Shown here in pieces: positions 10,134-21,900 of a DNA stretch of 64,000 bases. This stretch comes from Boesenbergia rotunda. Its lineage: Eukaryota > Streptophyta > Magnoliopsida > Zingiberales > Zingiberaceae. The number at the start of each line of letters is the position of its first letter. Position 1 is the first letter of the stretch. A program made the position numbers and the translations under genes. The notes beneath the pieces are model-generated. The model was given only the letters and a program-made list of their open reading frames with translations. It had not been told where the DNA came from and did not search any database. The DNA is taken from assembly GCA_024364735.1 (NCBI GenBank), contig JAGFNQ010000290.1, positions 442,268 through 506,267 of the forward strand, given 5' to 3'.

Positions 10134-11557
10134 ATCTCTCCCTTTTCGATTTATGGCAACCCTAGTTCAAAAAGTTAAGTTTAATCAAAAGCATAAGTAT
10201 TTGTTCCCTCCCCCTGGAGGGAATCTCCCCCTAGATTTTTCAAAAACTCATGGGGTTCTAAAAATTTTTTTTTGCTTAGAATGATTTTGTACTTTGAAAA
10301 CTTAAGTTTAGGTACTTTGGAAATCTTTTGATCACTTAAGTTTTAAAAGTACATAGAGGAGTTTTTGAAAGTATGAGTTTAGAGTACTTAAAAAAATTTG
10401 AAGCCTTTAGGTTTTAAAGTACTCAAAAGTTTTTAAAACTTTAAGTTAAGTACTTAGTAGGATTTAAGTACTTAGTAAACTTTGAAACAATTTAAGTACT
10501 TAGAAAATTTTGAAACAATTTTAGTACTTAGTAAATTTTGAAAAACATAAGCTTAAAGTACTTATGGAAGTTAAGCTTAAAGTACTTTTGAAAACTTAGT
10601 ACTTTTGAATAACTTAAGTACTTAATAGGGTTTTTTTTAAAACACTTAAAGAACTTAAGTACTTCTAGAAAAGTTTTTTGAAAAGCTTTGAAAAGTAGCT
10701 GAGTTTTTTGAAAAGTTTTGAAAAGTAGCTAACTTTTTGAAAGAAATTTTGAGATTTTGAAAAAAAATTGAACTCTCTCCTATCTCATCTCTCCCCCTTT
10801 GTCATATATCAAAAACAGATAGATATAGCAGAAATTAAATTGCATAAAAGAAATAACTTTCATAAAGGAAAATATTCGTTAGATTTTGCTGTACTGAACC
10901 AAGACTAGACCAAATCAATTGATTGTCTCTTGTAGGGACTTGTCTAACCCATTTAGCTACTTACTAACTGTTATAAGCAGTAGTTTTTGCTAGGGTTAGT
11001 CAAGTTAAGTGTTTCTGTTCAAGTTAGATTTTCTAAACTTGACACTTAACTTGATTGTTGTATAAGTTGTTTTTAGTGCCCCAATTACTGCAGATGCACT
11101 GACTTAAAGCATCTTGAATTAAGGCAAAGACCTGAGCATCTCAACCCTTTCTAGGTTATCAATCAAAGTACCCTAAAGTGCTTGTGAGATGCTGGCTTCT
11201 AAATCTATAGGTGCATGCAGTTCTAGGGTTAGGGCCTAGGCTAAGTCCATTTGCGAAAAAGCCCTAGTTTTGAAAGGGGGTAGTTTTGAAATAAAACTAA
11301 GAAAAAAACTGATTTTGAAATTAAGTAAAACAGTTTTTCAAATTCTTTTAGAAATTGATTTTTAAATCAAATAAAGCAGAAAAAATTGAGTTAGTCTATT
11401 CTACAGAATAAAATCCTAACTGCCTATCAAATAGAACAAGCTAGTCAAATAGAACAAAGCAAGTACTCAAAATTCAACACAGTCATACAAGTCAGGCATA
11501 AGTCAACCCTACAGAGTAGGGGCAGTCAAATAGGTACTGGTACAATACTAAGAAAAT
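10134..11557 (-). other. Noncoding 3' internal region of element C with polypurine tract
   Basis: The first 15 bases on the minus strand (10148-10134, CGAAAAGGGAGAGAT) form the polypurine tract that abuts the 3' LTR. The rest is AT-rich with many imperfect repeats of an AAGTACTT(A/T)G core around 10290-10680, and no supported gene. This is where an autonomous relative would carry the end of pol. Confidence 0.7.
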
Positions 11558-12866
11558 CTAGGACGAGGGACCGGGATGATCAGAGGAGCCTGGCTGCCAG
11601 GATCGAAATAGGGTCATCATCTCGTGATACTGTGCATCTCTGGCCTCCCTGTCAGCTCTATACTGTGCCTCTCTGGCCTTCCTCTCAACTCTAAGGGCAC
11701 TCATGTAATCGGTGTAGTAGCCCAAATTTGCCTCCATGTTCTCGGCATGATTGGCCTCCACTTCCTCTCGGAGGCTCTGAACATGTGTCTCTAGTTGTGC
11801 CACTCGATCGTAGAGTGTCGGTGGAGCGGGCTCGTCTATGTGCGCTCGGGCTGCTGCTGCTAGATCTCCGACGTCAACGTCGACCTCCTCGTCTGAGTCG
11901 ATCGGAGCCCCGGCCTGCTGTCGTCTCCAACTCAGAACCCTGGTGGCCGATACCTCTAGACCCGCTAACGAGAAGTTCCTAAATCCTATTTCATCAAAGT
12001 CAGTCATAGCGGTTATTTCACCCACGGTAATGTCACGACCGTGGTGATGAAGGAGGGAAGTGATGATGTGGCAGAATGGTGTGCGCACTCGTCCCTGGGT
12101 CGTGACACTGGACGCATGCAGAATAGTATGAAACATATGTAGTCCAATGTCTATGTCAAGGTGATGGACTAGGGCATATAGAAGGAAGGCATGAAAGGGT
12201 CGCATGGTCCCGAGATCTCTAGTGGAGAGTGGTAAGACACAGCGGACCAGGACTCTATACAAGGCATAGTCCTGTGCCTGAAGTTCAACGGCTTGGAAAC
12301 GTCTATTTGCGGGGAGTGCTTCCCTATAGAAATAGGAGTGGATGGTGTCTAAGGTAATGTGAGAGTAGGGAGGATCAAATGGAGGATTCCTAGGTGGATA
12401 GCAGCAAAATGTGGACTGAGAGGGTCGTAGTCCAAGGAATCGGTTCAACAAAGTAGGGGTGATAGACAGAGGTATCCCTTGGACAGTAGTGTGAAACATG
12501 AGATTATCTTGTCGAATTATGTTATTATAGAATTCTGCACATAAGGATTCATTAATGGTATGAGTGCAGAAGACAAGATTATCTAATTGATAGAAGTTGA
12601 TAATATTCATGGCTACGAGGCATGATTGGGTAAAGAAGTGCCTATTAAGATAACTTGTTTTAATAGGCTTGTAAATGGTTTGAGCAAACTTATTGCATAA
12701 TTCTAGGGTAGGGAATCTAGGGTCAGGACTTGGTTCGGCACCGGGGTTGGCTGGGTTTGGTCAGTGTCTTCTAAGTTAAGGAAATTAAAAGAAGCATGAA
12801 GGTATTCATTAATTAGAAATTAATTTAAATGCAATAAAAATTATACCGGGTAGCTCGGGGAGGCAT
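11558..12866 (-). pseudogene. Accessory gene in element C: putative plant transposon-protein domain plus coiled coil, one intron
   Basis: Exon 1 is inferred at 12866-12847 (MPPRAT plus two bases), followed by a GT...AG intron (12846-12771, 76 bp) and exon 2 from 12770 to 11558. The exon phases join into one frame that stays open from about 12760 through the 350-codon stretch starting at 12610. An in-frame TGA at 12763-12761 would stop translation early. The protein has LCNKFAQTIYKPIK, then INFYQLDNLVF, GIPLSITPTLLNRFLGL, a helical HAFLLYALVHHL stretch, an acidic segment, and a C-terminal coiled coil rich in R, E and A. It resembles plant proteins annotated as putative plant transposon protein (Transposase_32-like); that family name is from memory and the function is unknown. 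It occupies the position of pol and runs in the same direction as the element. Confidence 0.7.
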
Positions 12867-12969
12867 GGTTGAGGATGAGAGCTTGCAAGGTCTCTTGATC
12901 TTCTTGTAAGGGGGGAAAGGGTGGAAGAAGTTGGTTTTTGGTGTGGGAAGAGAAGGAGGTTCGGGTGCC

Positions 12970-12977
12970 TTATATAG
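12970..12977 (-). promoter_or_regulatory. TATA box upstream of the accessory gene in C
   Basis: The minus strand reads CTATATAA about 105 bases before the exon 1 ATG at 12866, followed by a pyrimidine/A-rich leader. Placement and sequence fit a plant core promoter, so the gene may have its own transcription start independent of the LTR. Confidence 0.6.
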
Positions 12978-12987
12978 GCATTTTAAT

Positions 12988-13225
12988 GGGGGTGCCCGGG
13001 ACAGTGGTCTCTGCCTTTGGCAAAGACTGCACCTGTATGGGGGCGCCCGGAGTGCTCCGGGCGCTCGGGTCAGGGCATGTCTACAGCTTTTGCTGCATTG
13101 ACTATGATAGGGGCGCCCGCGTGGTTCCGGGCGCCCTGGTCAAAGGTCAGATTCAGTTTTTTTTTGCCTCGAGAGAGAAAAGGTATGGTGGGGGCGCCCG
13201 CATGGTTTCGTGCGCCCGGGACATT
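12988..13225. repeat. Internal GGGCGCCC motif array upstream of the accessory gene
   Basis: Four pairs of the same GC-rich palindromic motif seen in the LTRs of C lie just upstream of the TATA box at 12970-12977 (near 12990, 13038-13069, 13110-13135 and 13190-13220). So the same motif array stands upstream of both promoters of the element. Confidence 0.8.
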
Positions 13226-13254
13226 ATAGGAAAAGACAAGTTTTATGTCTTGTC

Positions 13255-13365
13255 ATCGTTTGACCATGGTTTAATCGGTTTGACCAAGGTTTGAATTGCT
13301 TTGACTTGAGGTTTGACTATTTTAACCATGGTTTGACCGTGTTGGCCATGGTTTGACCATGACCT
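13255..13365. promoter_or_regulatory. Cluster of TTGAC (W-box-like) motifs
   Basis: At least six TTGAC(C/T) motifs occur in about 110 bp, several within GGTTTGACC context. TTGAC(C/T) is the known core for WRKY transcription factors. The cluster lies upstream of the accessory-gene promoter. Regulation by WRKY proteins is inference only. Confidence 0.4.
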
Positions 13366-14027
13366 TAACTATAGGATTAACTCATAATGTAGGCATTTAA
13401 AGTATTTCTAATTGAATCTTAATCTTACTGTCTCACCCAGTCTAGGGTTTTCAATCACGTTAGCCTTATAGGTTTTGTGAGACAGGTTTTGATAAGTAAA
13501 ATTATTTTTGAGAAATTATTATTTATTTTGAAAACCTTAATTAATTTTTGAAAACATTTCAATTTATTTTGAAAGGAGATGTTTGAATCTATACTTAACT
13601 GAAAATTGTGTTAGATTTGAATTTTACAAAAAGTAATTTGAATTTGAAATTCAAAAATTGGCTTCCAGGTCTTGGCGAGGCACTAGGCCTTCTTTGGCCG
13701 TAGCCTTATTGGATCATCAGCCCTTTCCTTGACAAAGTCGTTTAATGAAATTTCATTTTCAAAATTAATCTTTGAAAAAGTTCTGGTCTAACTAGTTTGA
13801 ATTTTGGATCGGTAGCTTCGGCTAGTTTCACCAGTCTAAAGAGACCAAGTGAACTTGATCTTATTAGAATTGGTTTCCCTAACGTACTATCATCTCACCT
13901 CCACCCAATACTATGTTTTCAAGTTTCAGTTAAGTTTGTTCAGTCCTTATACTAACCTAAGTCTAAGCATGGTAAATTGCAGAAATTTAAATAAACAATC
14001 AATTAGGCAAATTGCAAGAATTAAATT

Positions 14028-15680
14028 CTATTTAACAATAAAAATAGTTTTTAACTTGGCTCCCCCTAGACTATAGCCACGATAATAATTAGGCAAGATG
14101 TGAATCTTGTCCTTGGGGATCCAATACTGATTTGATCCAGTTGGTTTGTTCAGGTACAGTTTAGGTACCCATGCCTGAACTTTACTTCTGAACTGATTCA
14201 GTACAGCAAAATAAGATCTTTGTCGGGATTTGGTTCTATACCCAAGTCCGGATCGATTTAGAACAGACTTCTGTTTTCCAAGAATCATGTCAAGACCCTT
14301 GGAACCAAAAGTGAATCGTTCTAAGGCCGCTCTAAGATCCTTAACCTGAGTTTTTAGGGAGGAGTTCTCTTTCTCAAGTTTTTCAACTTGAGTAGGAGTT
14401 CCTTCTTGAACTTTATCGGTTAAGGATTTAGAGTCAGCTCCCTCTTTCAGGAGTTTTACTTCCTGTTGGAGGGATTCGACTCGGAGTTTGGCTTTCGCCA
14501 AATCTCGAGAAAGATAAGAAATAAGATCATTTAATTGACTTCTATTGAAGCCACTTACCTTGATTTCGCCGTCTTCTGAAAAGGTTAGTCTGCCGTCGTC
14601 CTCTTCTGATTCTGACTCGGTCTCGACTTTTTCTGAGGCGGTCAGGGCTAGTAGGTTTGACTGGGGTGCTTCTTCTTCTTCTTCTGATGAAGATTCATCC
14701 CAGGTTGCTTAGAGTGCTTTCTTTCTTCTTGTCTTTTTGTTCTCCTTTAGGTTTGGACACTCCGTCTTGTAGTGGCCCTTCTTCTTGCACTCGTAGCAGG
14801 TCACGTTGGGCTTGTTTTTGTCACTTGCGGGTTCAGCTAGTTCATCCCTTCTTCAGCTTGTTTTCCGTTTGTTGGCTTGGTTCTTCAATTTTTTATAGTA
14901 GCTTCAGGCCAGTCGGACCAGCTCAGATCGATCTCCTTCTTCGTCTTCTGTGTCTGAGTCTGAGTTAGACTCGGGTTCAGGTTGAGGTTTCTTCTTTGTC
15001 GATCTTCCAGTTTTTCCTGCAACAAAGGCAATACCTTTCTCGGCCATATTGCAGTTAGTCTGTTCATGAAGTTCTAACTCAGAAAACAATTCATCTAATT
15101 TAATTTTTGAGAGATCCCTTGAAACCTTGTATGCATCTACCATAGATGCCCACAAGGTATTTCTAGGGAAAGCATTTAGGGCATACCTTTTTAGGTCACG
15201 ATTTTCGACCTTGTGACCTATAGTGTGAAGACCGTTCATCAATTCTTGGATTTGTGCGTGGAGTTGGGCTGCCGTTTCATTGTTGGCCATCTTGATGGTG
15301 TACAGTTTGTTTAGGAGCATATCTCTCTTACTAATCTGAGTGTCTGATGTTCCTTCGTGCAGCTCGATCAATTTTGCCCACAGCTGCTTGGCACTGTTGA
15401 AGGGGCCCACCCGGTTCAGCTCCTCTTTTGTTAAACCGCATTGTAGGGTCTAAGTTGCCTTTCCATCGGCTTCTATTTTGCGCTTCAGAGCGGTGTCCCA
15501 TTCTGAGTAGCTTTGAGGTAATCCTTCAGCATTTGTGGGAATCTCCAGTCCGGACTGGATGATAATCCACATGTCCACCTGAGTTTTCAGGTGGACCTCC
15601 ATTCGACTTTTCCAGTAAGAAAAGTCTTCTCCACTGAAAAGTGGAGGTCTGGCGGTGCTGAATCCTTCTTGCATAGCCAT
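14028..15680 (-). pseudogene. Copia-type gag of element C, interrupted
   Basis: The ATG at 15680 gives MAMQEGFSTARPPLFSG, a clear relative of the gag starts in A and B. A UBN2-like capsid region follows (GPFNSAKQLWAKLIELHEG), then NAFPRNTLWASMVDAYKV, a low-complexity acidic/serine stretch, a CCHC knuckle (CYECKKKGHYKTEC, about 14799-14758), a coiled coil and a WVPK tail ending at 14028. One TAG interrupts the frame near 15450, with the same frame continuing after it. Further frame changes occur between about 14904 and 14501. No pol follows. In functional relatives Gag would form the particle that packages the RNA. Confidence 0.83.
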
Positions 15681-15924
15681 TTAATCTGAAAAGATAACTA
15701 ACAAAAAGAATTTTCCAAGACTTGGTCTTGGATTAGTAGTGCGGGATTAGGAAAATAAAATATCGAGGGGTGTTGCACCAACCTCGATTAACGAAAGAAA
15801 TTCGAATGAAAAATTTAGAAGAAATTCGAATGAAAAATTTAGAAGAAATTCGAACGAAAAAAAATAAATAAAAAAAAATCCGAAAATTTTCAAACTGGTG
15901 GTTGCACCTAGTTTGAACTTCCCC

Positions 15925-15936
15925 GCTCTGATACCA
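15925..15936 (-). promoter_or_regulatory. Primer binding site of element C
   Basis: The minus strand reads TGGTATCAGAGC two bases inside the right LTR, an intact initiator tRNA-Met type site. It fixes the orientation of C and shows that the signal needed for reverse transcription is preserved. Confidence 0.92.
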
Positions 15937-16366
15937 CTTGTTGGATCGAGAGAACCAATAGAGGGGGGTGAATATCGGAAATCGTTCGGATTTAAAATAG
16001 AGAAATTACACAAAGGAAGATTAAGACAAAACACGCAAACACAGAGATTTTTACATGGTTCGGAGCCTAGGTCGACTCCTACTCCAAGGCCCACGATCGT
16101 TGATCGTTTACTTTTGGCAATTATATATGAGGCGTAAAATCAGTTTGCAAATATAGATTACAGAATAAGTGCAGTAAACTTAACAAAAAAAGGAAAACTC
16201 TTCTTTTACCGATGTCCGATGTAGGTTGTCTTTTTCGGAGCAGCGGGACGTCGTCGGTTCGAGTTGGGAGGTTTCCGAAGCGAGGCGCGAGAGCAGAAGA
16301 GCGTAGAAGCATTGATTGAAAGTGTTGCTTGAGCCTTGGTGTCGAGGGCCCTTTATATAGGGTCTG

Positions 16367-16677
16367 GGGGCGCCCGGAACGTCGGGGGCGCCTCCCCCCC
16401 CCCCCCCACGTGTCACACGATCCGATTCGGTCTCGGTCAGCTTCTGATCCCCTCAAATTCGGGATCAGACCTTGACCGGGGCGCCCGGAGCGCTGGGGGC
16501 GCCCGGGTTGACCGGTCAAACTTTATCCCTTGGCTTCGCTGGCTTGAGCTTCGATGACTTGCTGTTGGGGGCGCCCGGGAGCAGCGGGGGCGCCCGGGAG
16601 TTGAGCTGTCGAAGCCTATCTTGCTTTCTTGTGTTTTGTGTTTACCTTGGGGCGCCCGAGACACTCCGGGCGCCCTG
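16367..16677. repeat. GGGCGCCC motif array in the right LTR of C
   Basis: Same paired motifs as at 9226-9540. The copies here are closer to the perfect palindrome, suggesting less decay than in the left LTR. Confidence 0.85.
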
Positions 16678-16934
16678 GTCAGCTGTTGCCTCATTCCTTT
16701 GAGGCTCTCTGAGCTGCAGACACACGTTCCTTTGGTCCTGCATCCAGGGTTAGTCCAAAACACAATAACACAATAAATTATTAGTTTATACAGCCTTAGC
16801 TGTCTTGGTTCTGACTTTGGGTCTCCAAAATGGAACCCTAGGTCGAACCGACGCCTACTGTTCCCTCGACGGGGAACGCGTCCTCACCTACTCCTCTCGG
16901 GAGAATGCACCTGATGCCAACCGCTCCTTTGGTT

Positions 16935-17166
16935 GGACTTTTGCCTGGCGGTCCTTTGCCAGGTCTTAGATGCCGAGCTGTCCTTCGCCCGGTGCCTAGC
17001 ATTCCTTCGCTAGGGCTTCAGTCCCATGCTGTCCTTTGCCTGGCGCCTAGCAGTCCTTCGCTAGGGCTTTTCACTCTGGCATTCCATTGTCAGAGCCTAG
17101 CAGTCCTTCGCTATGGCTTTTCACTCTGGCATTCCTTCGCCAGTGCCTAGCAGTCCTTCGCTAGGG
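16935..17166. repeat. Hairpin array in the right LTR of C
   Basis: Repeated CCTAGC-AGTCCTTC-GCTAGG and CTGGC-ATTCCTTC-GCCAG hairpins. The order and number of units differ slightly from the left LTR, with changes in single arms (for example GCTATGG for GCTAGGG). Confidence 0.82.
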
Positions 17167-17279
17167 CTTTTTACTCTGCACACTCAAGTGACATGTTAGA
17201 TAACAAGTAGGACTTAACTTTTGAACCCTGTTGCCATTATCAAAACACAGGTTTGACTTTGGTGCTTTCTGCACCAACA

Positions 17280-17284
17280 TAAAC
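17280..17284. repeat. Right target-site duplication of element C (TAAAC)
   Basis: Matches 8798-8802 exactly and directly follows the CAACA end of the element. Confidence 0.93.
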
Positions 17285-18753
17285 TACTATGTCAAATAAA
17301 CCTAGTTGTGTTTAATGAACCTCCACGTACTCGCGTACAAGGGGTACCTAACAGAACATAAATTCAACGGCAAAGAACAAGGTCAAGCAGTCCTATAATG
17401 TCATAATAAGCCATGCATTAACATAAACGAACTACACGAGTACAAAGAAGAAGTACCCGCCTTTATTTGTAAAACGTGTCCGAATTAACCTCTTCACAAT
17501 CAACCGTGCGTGTCCAACTCAAGGTCCTATATCAAGGACATAACTTATATCAAGGATTAAATTTAGCTATTCATAATATTAATTAATTAACCAAACTACG
17601 TATAAACCAAAATTAATATAAATCCCAATTACAATATTCACTTAATTAAATCTTAAAACAACAAAGAGTTCCTTCTTAACCCAACTACTAAGATTAGATC
17701 ATTAGGGAAATTCCCAAAATTAAACTCAACTAGTGATTAATCCTTTATTAATCACATTCCCTAATTAGATTAGGGTTAACCCAACCAATCCAAAACTCAA
17801 GATGGGTTCTTTCACTGACCCCCAACTCACCAAGCAACCATACTGTAAGGGCACTCAAGCTCGCACTTTCTAATCGAAAGCATGCAGGACACCAAACCCA
17901 GTTCCAACAAGTTGCCCACGGCAACCTTATCACTGTAAAACCAAACTCAACTCCTATGAGCACTCACGTTGCAACACAAGCTCAAAAAGAATGAATCTAT
18001 AATCTAATCAAAGCCCCAACCATATCAACGCTCAAAAGCTACACTAGTTTCCGATTCAAATCAGGAAACAAACAAAGTTAATACCCATCCAAAAATAGTT
18101 TCGGAAAAACCAGATCCAACACAATATAATCAACCCAACAGCTCTAGCGCATTCTTCCAATCGAAACAAACTCATCACATGGCATCAGAAATCAAGATCA
18201 CGAGAAAAAAAAACCCCACAGGCTCATCTAATCTAATCCGACTTGATCCTACACCGAAAAACATCTAAGAAAATTCTTAAATTACCAATCTTTACCTGAA
18301 ATCGGCGAGAGAGCGAAGGAATCTCTGCCACAAGTACTCCTCTTATTCAGATCTGAGGCCAAATGAATCCACAATCGTGAGAAGGAATCAAGGTAAGCGG
18401 TTAGCTGCAACCTATCATTCGATTAGGGTTTGGGCGGCATTGATTGACGTTGATGATTGGAAACTAACCATCAGCGTGAGGGAGAAGAAAAAGGGTGGCG
18501 TTGCTCGGAAGGGGGTGCTCTCGCTCGTGGCCGTAGAGGAGGGGCGGCGATCGGCGAGAGAGAGGGAAGCAGAAGAAATCGGGAAGAGAGGGGTTGCGTC
18601 GGGCGAGGAAACTGTATTGGGGAGAGGGATTTAGGGTTTTTATTATTGTTTTAGCATTTAGCAAATAAGCCCCCCCCCAAGTTCAGTAAATTCCAACCAT
18701 GTCCCTAATTTGCAAGATTTCTGTTTAACCCCCTAACTTTTCGGTATTCGACA
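17285..18753 (-). repeat. Main part of the 3' LTR of gypsy G1
   Basis: Continues the LTR fragment at 8706-8802 after the insertion of C. The right edge at 18753 reads TGTCGAATACC on the minus strand and is preceded by a purine tract (18764-18754), as expected for a 3' LTR. It is about 300 bp longer than the 5' copy because that one lacks the equivalent of about 17640-17955. The small open frames around 18377-18660 fall in this LTR and match the region where the G2 LTR has its transcribed leader, so no gene is called. Confidence 0.83.
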
Positions 18754-18764
18754 TTCTCCCCCAC
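18754..18764 (-). promoter_or_regulatory. Polypurine tract of G1
   Basis: The minus strand reads GTGGGGGAGAA directly before the TGTCGAAT start of the 3' LTR, the usual primer for plus-strand DNA synthesis. Confidence 0.75.
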
Positions 18765-18909
18765 TAATAAAAATTTGGTCCCCAAATTTAGCCACTAAAT
18801 CACAACAACTACTAGTCAACTACAACGAGTACTAGTCAACCGCAACAAATATCAACAACTCAGATATAATATAAAATACTAAATGCAACTCAACTCAACT
18901 ATACACACC

Positions 18910-21900
18910 TCAAGTAAATATATGAGGATAGCGAGCTCTGATCGTATCCTTGAGCTCCCAAGTAGCTTCCTCATCATAGTGGTAATGCCAACCAACTTTG
19001 ACCAACCGAACTTCTTGTTCCTCAATTGATGCTCCTTGCGATCTAGAATCCGCATAGGTACCTCCTCATAGGTCGCGTCTAGCTGGAGTGTGATCGGCAC
19101 CTCCGATAAAACATGTGCAGGATTTGGTACATATTTTCTTAGCATGGAAACAAAAACACGTCGTGAACTCCAACCAAAGATGGTGGTAATGCCAGACGAT
19201 AAGGTACTGCTCCAATCCGCTCCAAAATCTAGAAAGGTCCAATGTAGCATGGAGCTAGCTTACCTCGCAACCCAAACCGCTTCACCCATTTCGTGGGTGA
19301 TACCCGTAAGAACACGTGATCGCTCACGGAGAACTCCAAGGGTCTACGTCTCCGATCTGCATAACTCTTCTAACGATCTTGAGCCTCTGACAGACGGCGT
19401 CTGATAGTACGGACTAGCTCTGCGTCCCGCTGAATACTCTAAGGACCTAGCAACTGAGATTCCCCAACCTCCTCCCAGAGGGTGGGTGTCCTGCAAGTTC
19501 TACCATACATTGCCTCAAAAGGTGTCATCTGAATAGTCGAATGATAGTTATTATTATAGGCAAACTCAACCAAATGCAGGTGATCTTCCCAGTTGCCTCC
19601 AAAGTCCATAACGCAGGATCTCAACAAATCCTCTAGTGTCTGAATGGTATGCTCTGACTGTCCGTCCGTCTACGGATGAAAGGCTATACTGAATCGAAGC
19701 TCTATACCCATGACCTGCTGCAAACTCTGCCAAAACCGCGAAGTGAAACGCGGGTCTCTGTCTGATATAATGCTCAAAGGAACAACAGGTAGTCTGATAA
19801 TCTCACGGCAGTACAACTCTGCCAGCTTGTCCAGTGAATCTATCCTCTGAATCCCCAAGAAATAAGTGGATTTGGTTAACCGATCATCGATCACCCAAAT
19901 CGCGTCGTGTCTTCTACGAGACCTCGGCAATCCCACAATGAAATCCATAGTAATGTGCTCCCATTTCCACTCAAGAATAGGGATCTTCTGAAGTAATCCA
20001 GCAGGTCTCTGATGCTCAACTTTCACCTACTGGCACACCAGACATCTAGCAACAAAATCTCGATGTCTTTCTTCATACCGTTCCACCAGTAGGAATGTCT
20101 CAAATCTCGGTACATACGGGTTCCGCCTGGATGTATAGCAAACCGAGATCGGTGAACCTCCTGAAGCAACTCCTCCATGACCGTATGTGACTTAGGTACG
20201 CATAATCTCCCTCGGAAATATAGAATACCCTCATCATCTCGTGTAAAGTTAGTCTGCTGCTCTGAGGTTATCCGAATGCCTAGAAATCGCAGATGCTGAT
20301 CACTGGCCTGAGCCTCTTTGATCCTCGTCCTGATCGAAGACTGAGCAACCATAGTCACCAACAACCCTTTCACTGTCTGACACTGCTCCTCCTGTCCCAA
20401 CTTTGAGAAGCTCTAAACTAAGTTTGTGACCATAACCCGGTGACAAGCCAGAACACTCCGAGATTTTCTGCTCAGTGCATCTGCAACTACATTAGCTTTC
20501 CCTGGATGATGGCTAATGGTACAGTCATAATCCTTCAAGAATTCCATCCATCTTCTCTAATGAAGATTCAGCTCCTTCTGAGTGAATAAATACTTGAGGC
20601 TCTTGTGGTCCGTAAAAAGCTCAAACGTGACGCCGTAGAGATGATGTCTCCATATCTTCAGGGCAAAAATAATGGCTCCAAGCTCTAAGTCGCGAATTGG
20701 ATAGTTCTTCTAATGCTCCTTTAGCTGACGAGAAGCATAAGAAACTACCCGTCCATGCTGCATCAAAACTGTACCCAAACCCTGATGTGATGCGTCAGTG
20801 AAGAGTACGAAACCGTCCTCGCCTGAAGGTAACACCAATACAGGAGCAGACACCAATCACCGTTTGAGCTCCTGAAAACTGGTCTCGCAAGCATCTATCC
20901 AAACAAATTTCATACCTTTTCTGGTCAGGCATGTCAATGGTGAACCAATGCTGGAAAACCCCTCAACAAATCGTCGATAATAACCAGCCAATTCCAGAAA
21001 ACTGTGCACCTCCTGAACTGACTTAGGCTGCTCCCAACTGGTGACAGCCTCAATCTTTTGGGGATCTATGGAGATACCTCTACTGGAAACAACGTGTCCG
21101 AGAAAACCCATAGAAGACAGCTAAAAAGAACATTTGCTGAACTTTGCATACAACTGCTCCCGCCGGAGCGTCTCTAAAACGATGCGAAGATGACACGCAT
21201 GTTCCTCCTCGGAACGGGAGTAAATCAGGATGTCGTCGATGAAAACAATAACAAACTGATCCAAATACTCCATAATGACCCAATTCATCAGATCCATGAA
21301 TACTGCATGAGCATTGGTAAGACCAAATGGCATTACCAAAAACTCATAATGTCCGTACCAGGTACGGAAAGTTGTCTTCTAGATATTTGATTCTCTGATC
21401 CTCAACTGGTGATATCCTGATCGCAAATCAATCTTAGAATACACTGAGGTATCCTTCAACAGATCAAACAAATCTTCAATACGAGGCAGGAGATATTTGT
21501 TCTTAATAGTCACTGCATTCAACTGCCTATAATCTATGCATAACCTCGTAGAACCATCCTTCTTCTTGACGAATAGAACTGGTGAACCCCATGGAGATAC
21601 GCTAGGTCAGATGAATCCCCTGTCAAGCAACTCCTAAAGCTGGACCTTTAACTCGTCCAACTCCTTAGGCGCCATACTACACGGAGCCTTTGATGCTGGC
21701 GCAGTCCCCGGAATCAACTCAATCATAAACTCAACTTGCCTTCTGGGAGGCAAACTAGGAAGCTCATCTAGAAATACGTCCGAAAATTCTCGGACCACTG
21801 GAACATCCGAGAGCTGGGGGTTACTGCTGTCATCAGTGATGATCAATGACAATAGAAACCCCTGACATTCATGCGATATAAGCTTCTAAGCCCGAAGTGC

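Larger units (their letters stand above)
8803..17279 (-). mobile_element. Complete non-autonomous LTR retrotransposon C (8477 bp, gag plus captured gene, no pol)
   Basis: Both LTRs (8803-10133 and 15939-17279), a 5-bp TSD (TAAAC), a PBS next to the right LTR and a purine tract (minus strand, 10148-10134) next to the left LTR define a complete minus-strand element. Its gag is related to that of copia elements A and B. No protease, integrase or reverse transcriptase sequence was seen in any frame between gag and the 3' LTR. Instead there is a separate gene (12866-11558) with its own TATA box and intron. It would need proteins from an autonomous copia relative to move. Confidence 0.9.
15939..17279 (-). 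repeat. 5' LTR of element C (1341 bp)
   Basis: Starts TGTTGGATCGAG at 15939 and ends CACCAACA at 17279. Minus-strand TATA box CTATATAAAG at 16360-16351. It carries the GGGCGCCC array (16367-16677) and the hairpin array (about 16935-17166) seen in the other LTR. A poly-C run near 16394-16408 is longer than in the left copy. Confidence 0.92.

Noticed and set aside
11558..12866. Envelope-like gene in element C
   Set aside because: No signal peptide, transmembrane segment or glycosylation pattern is evident; the C-terminus is a soluble coiled coil.
12938..13294. Plus-strand frame of 118 codons
   Set aside because: It lies over the promoter and motif array of the minus-strand accessory gene; its apparent protein repeats only reflect GGGCGCCC motifs.
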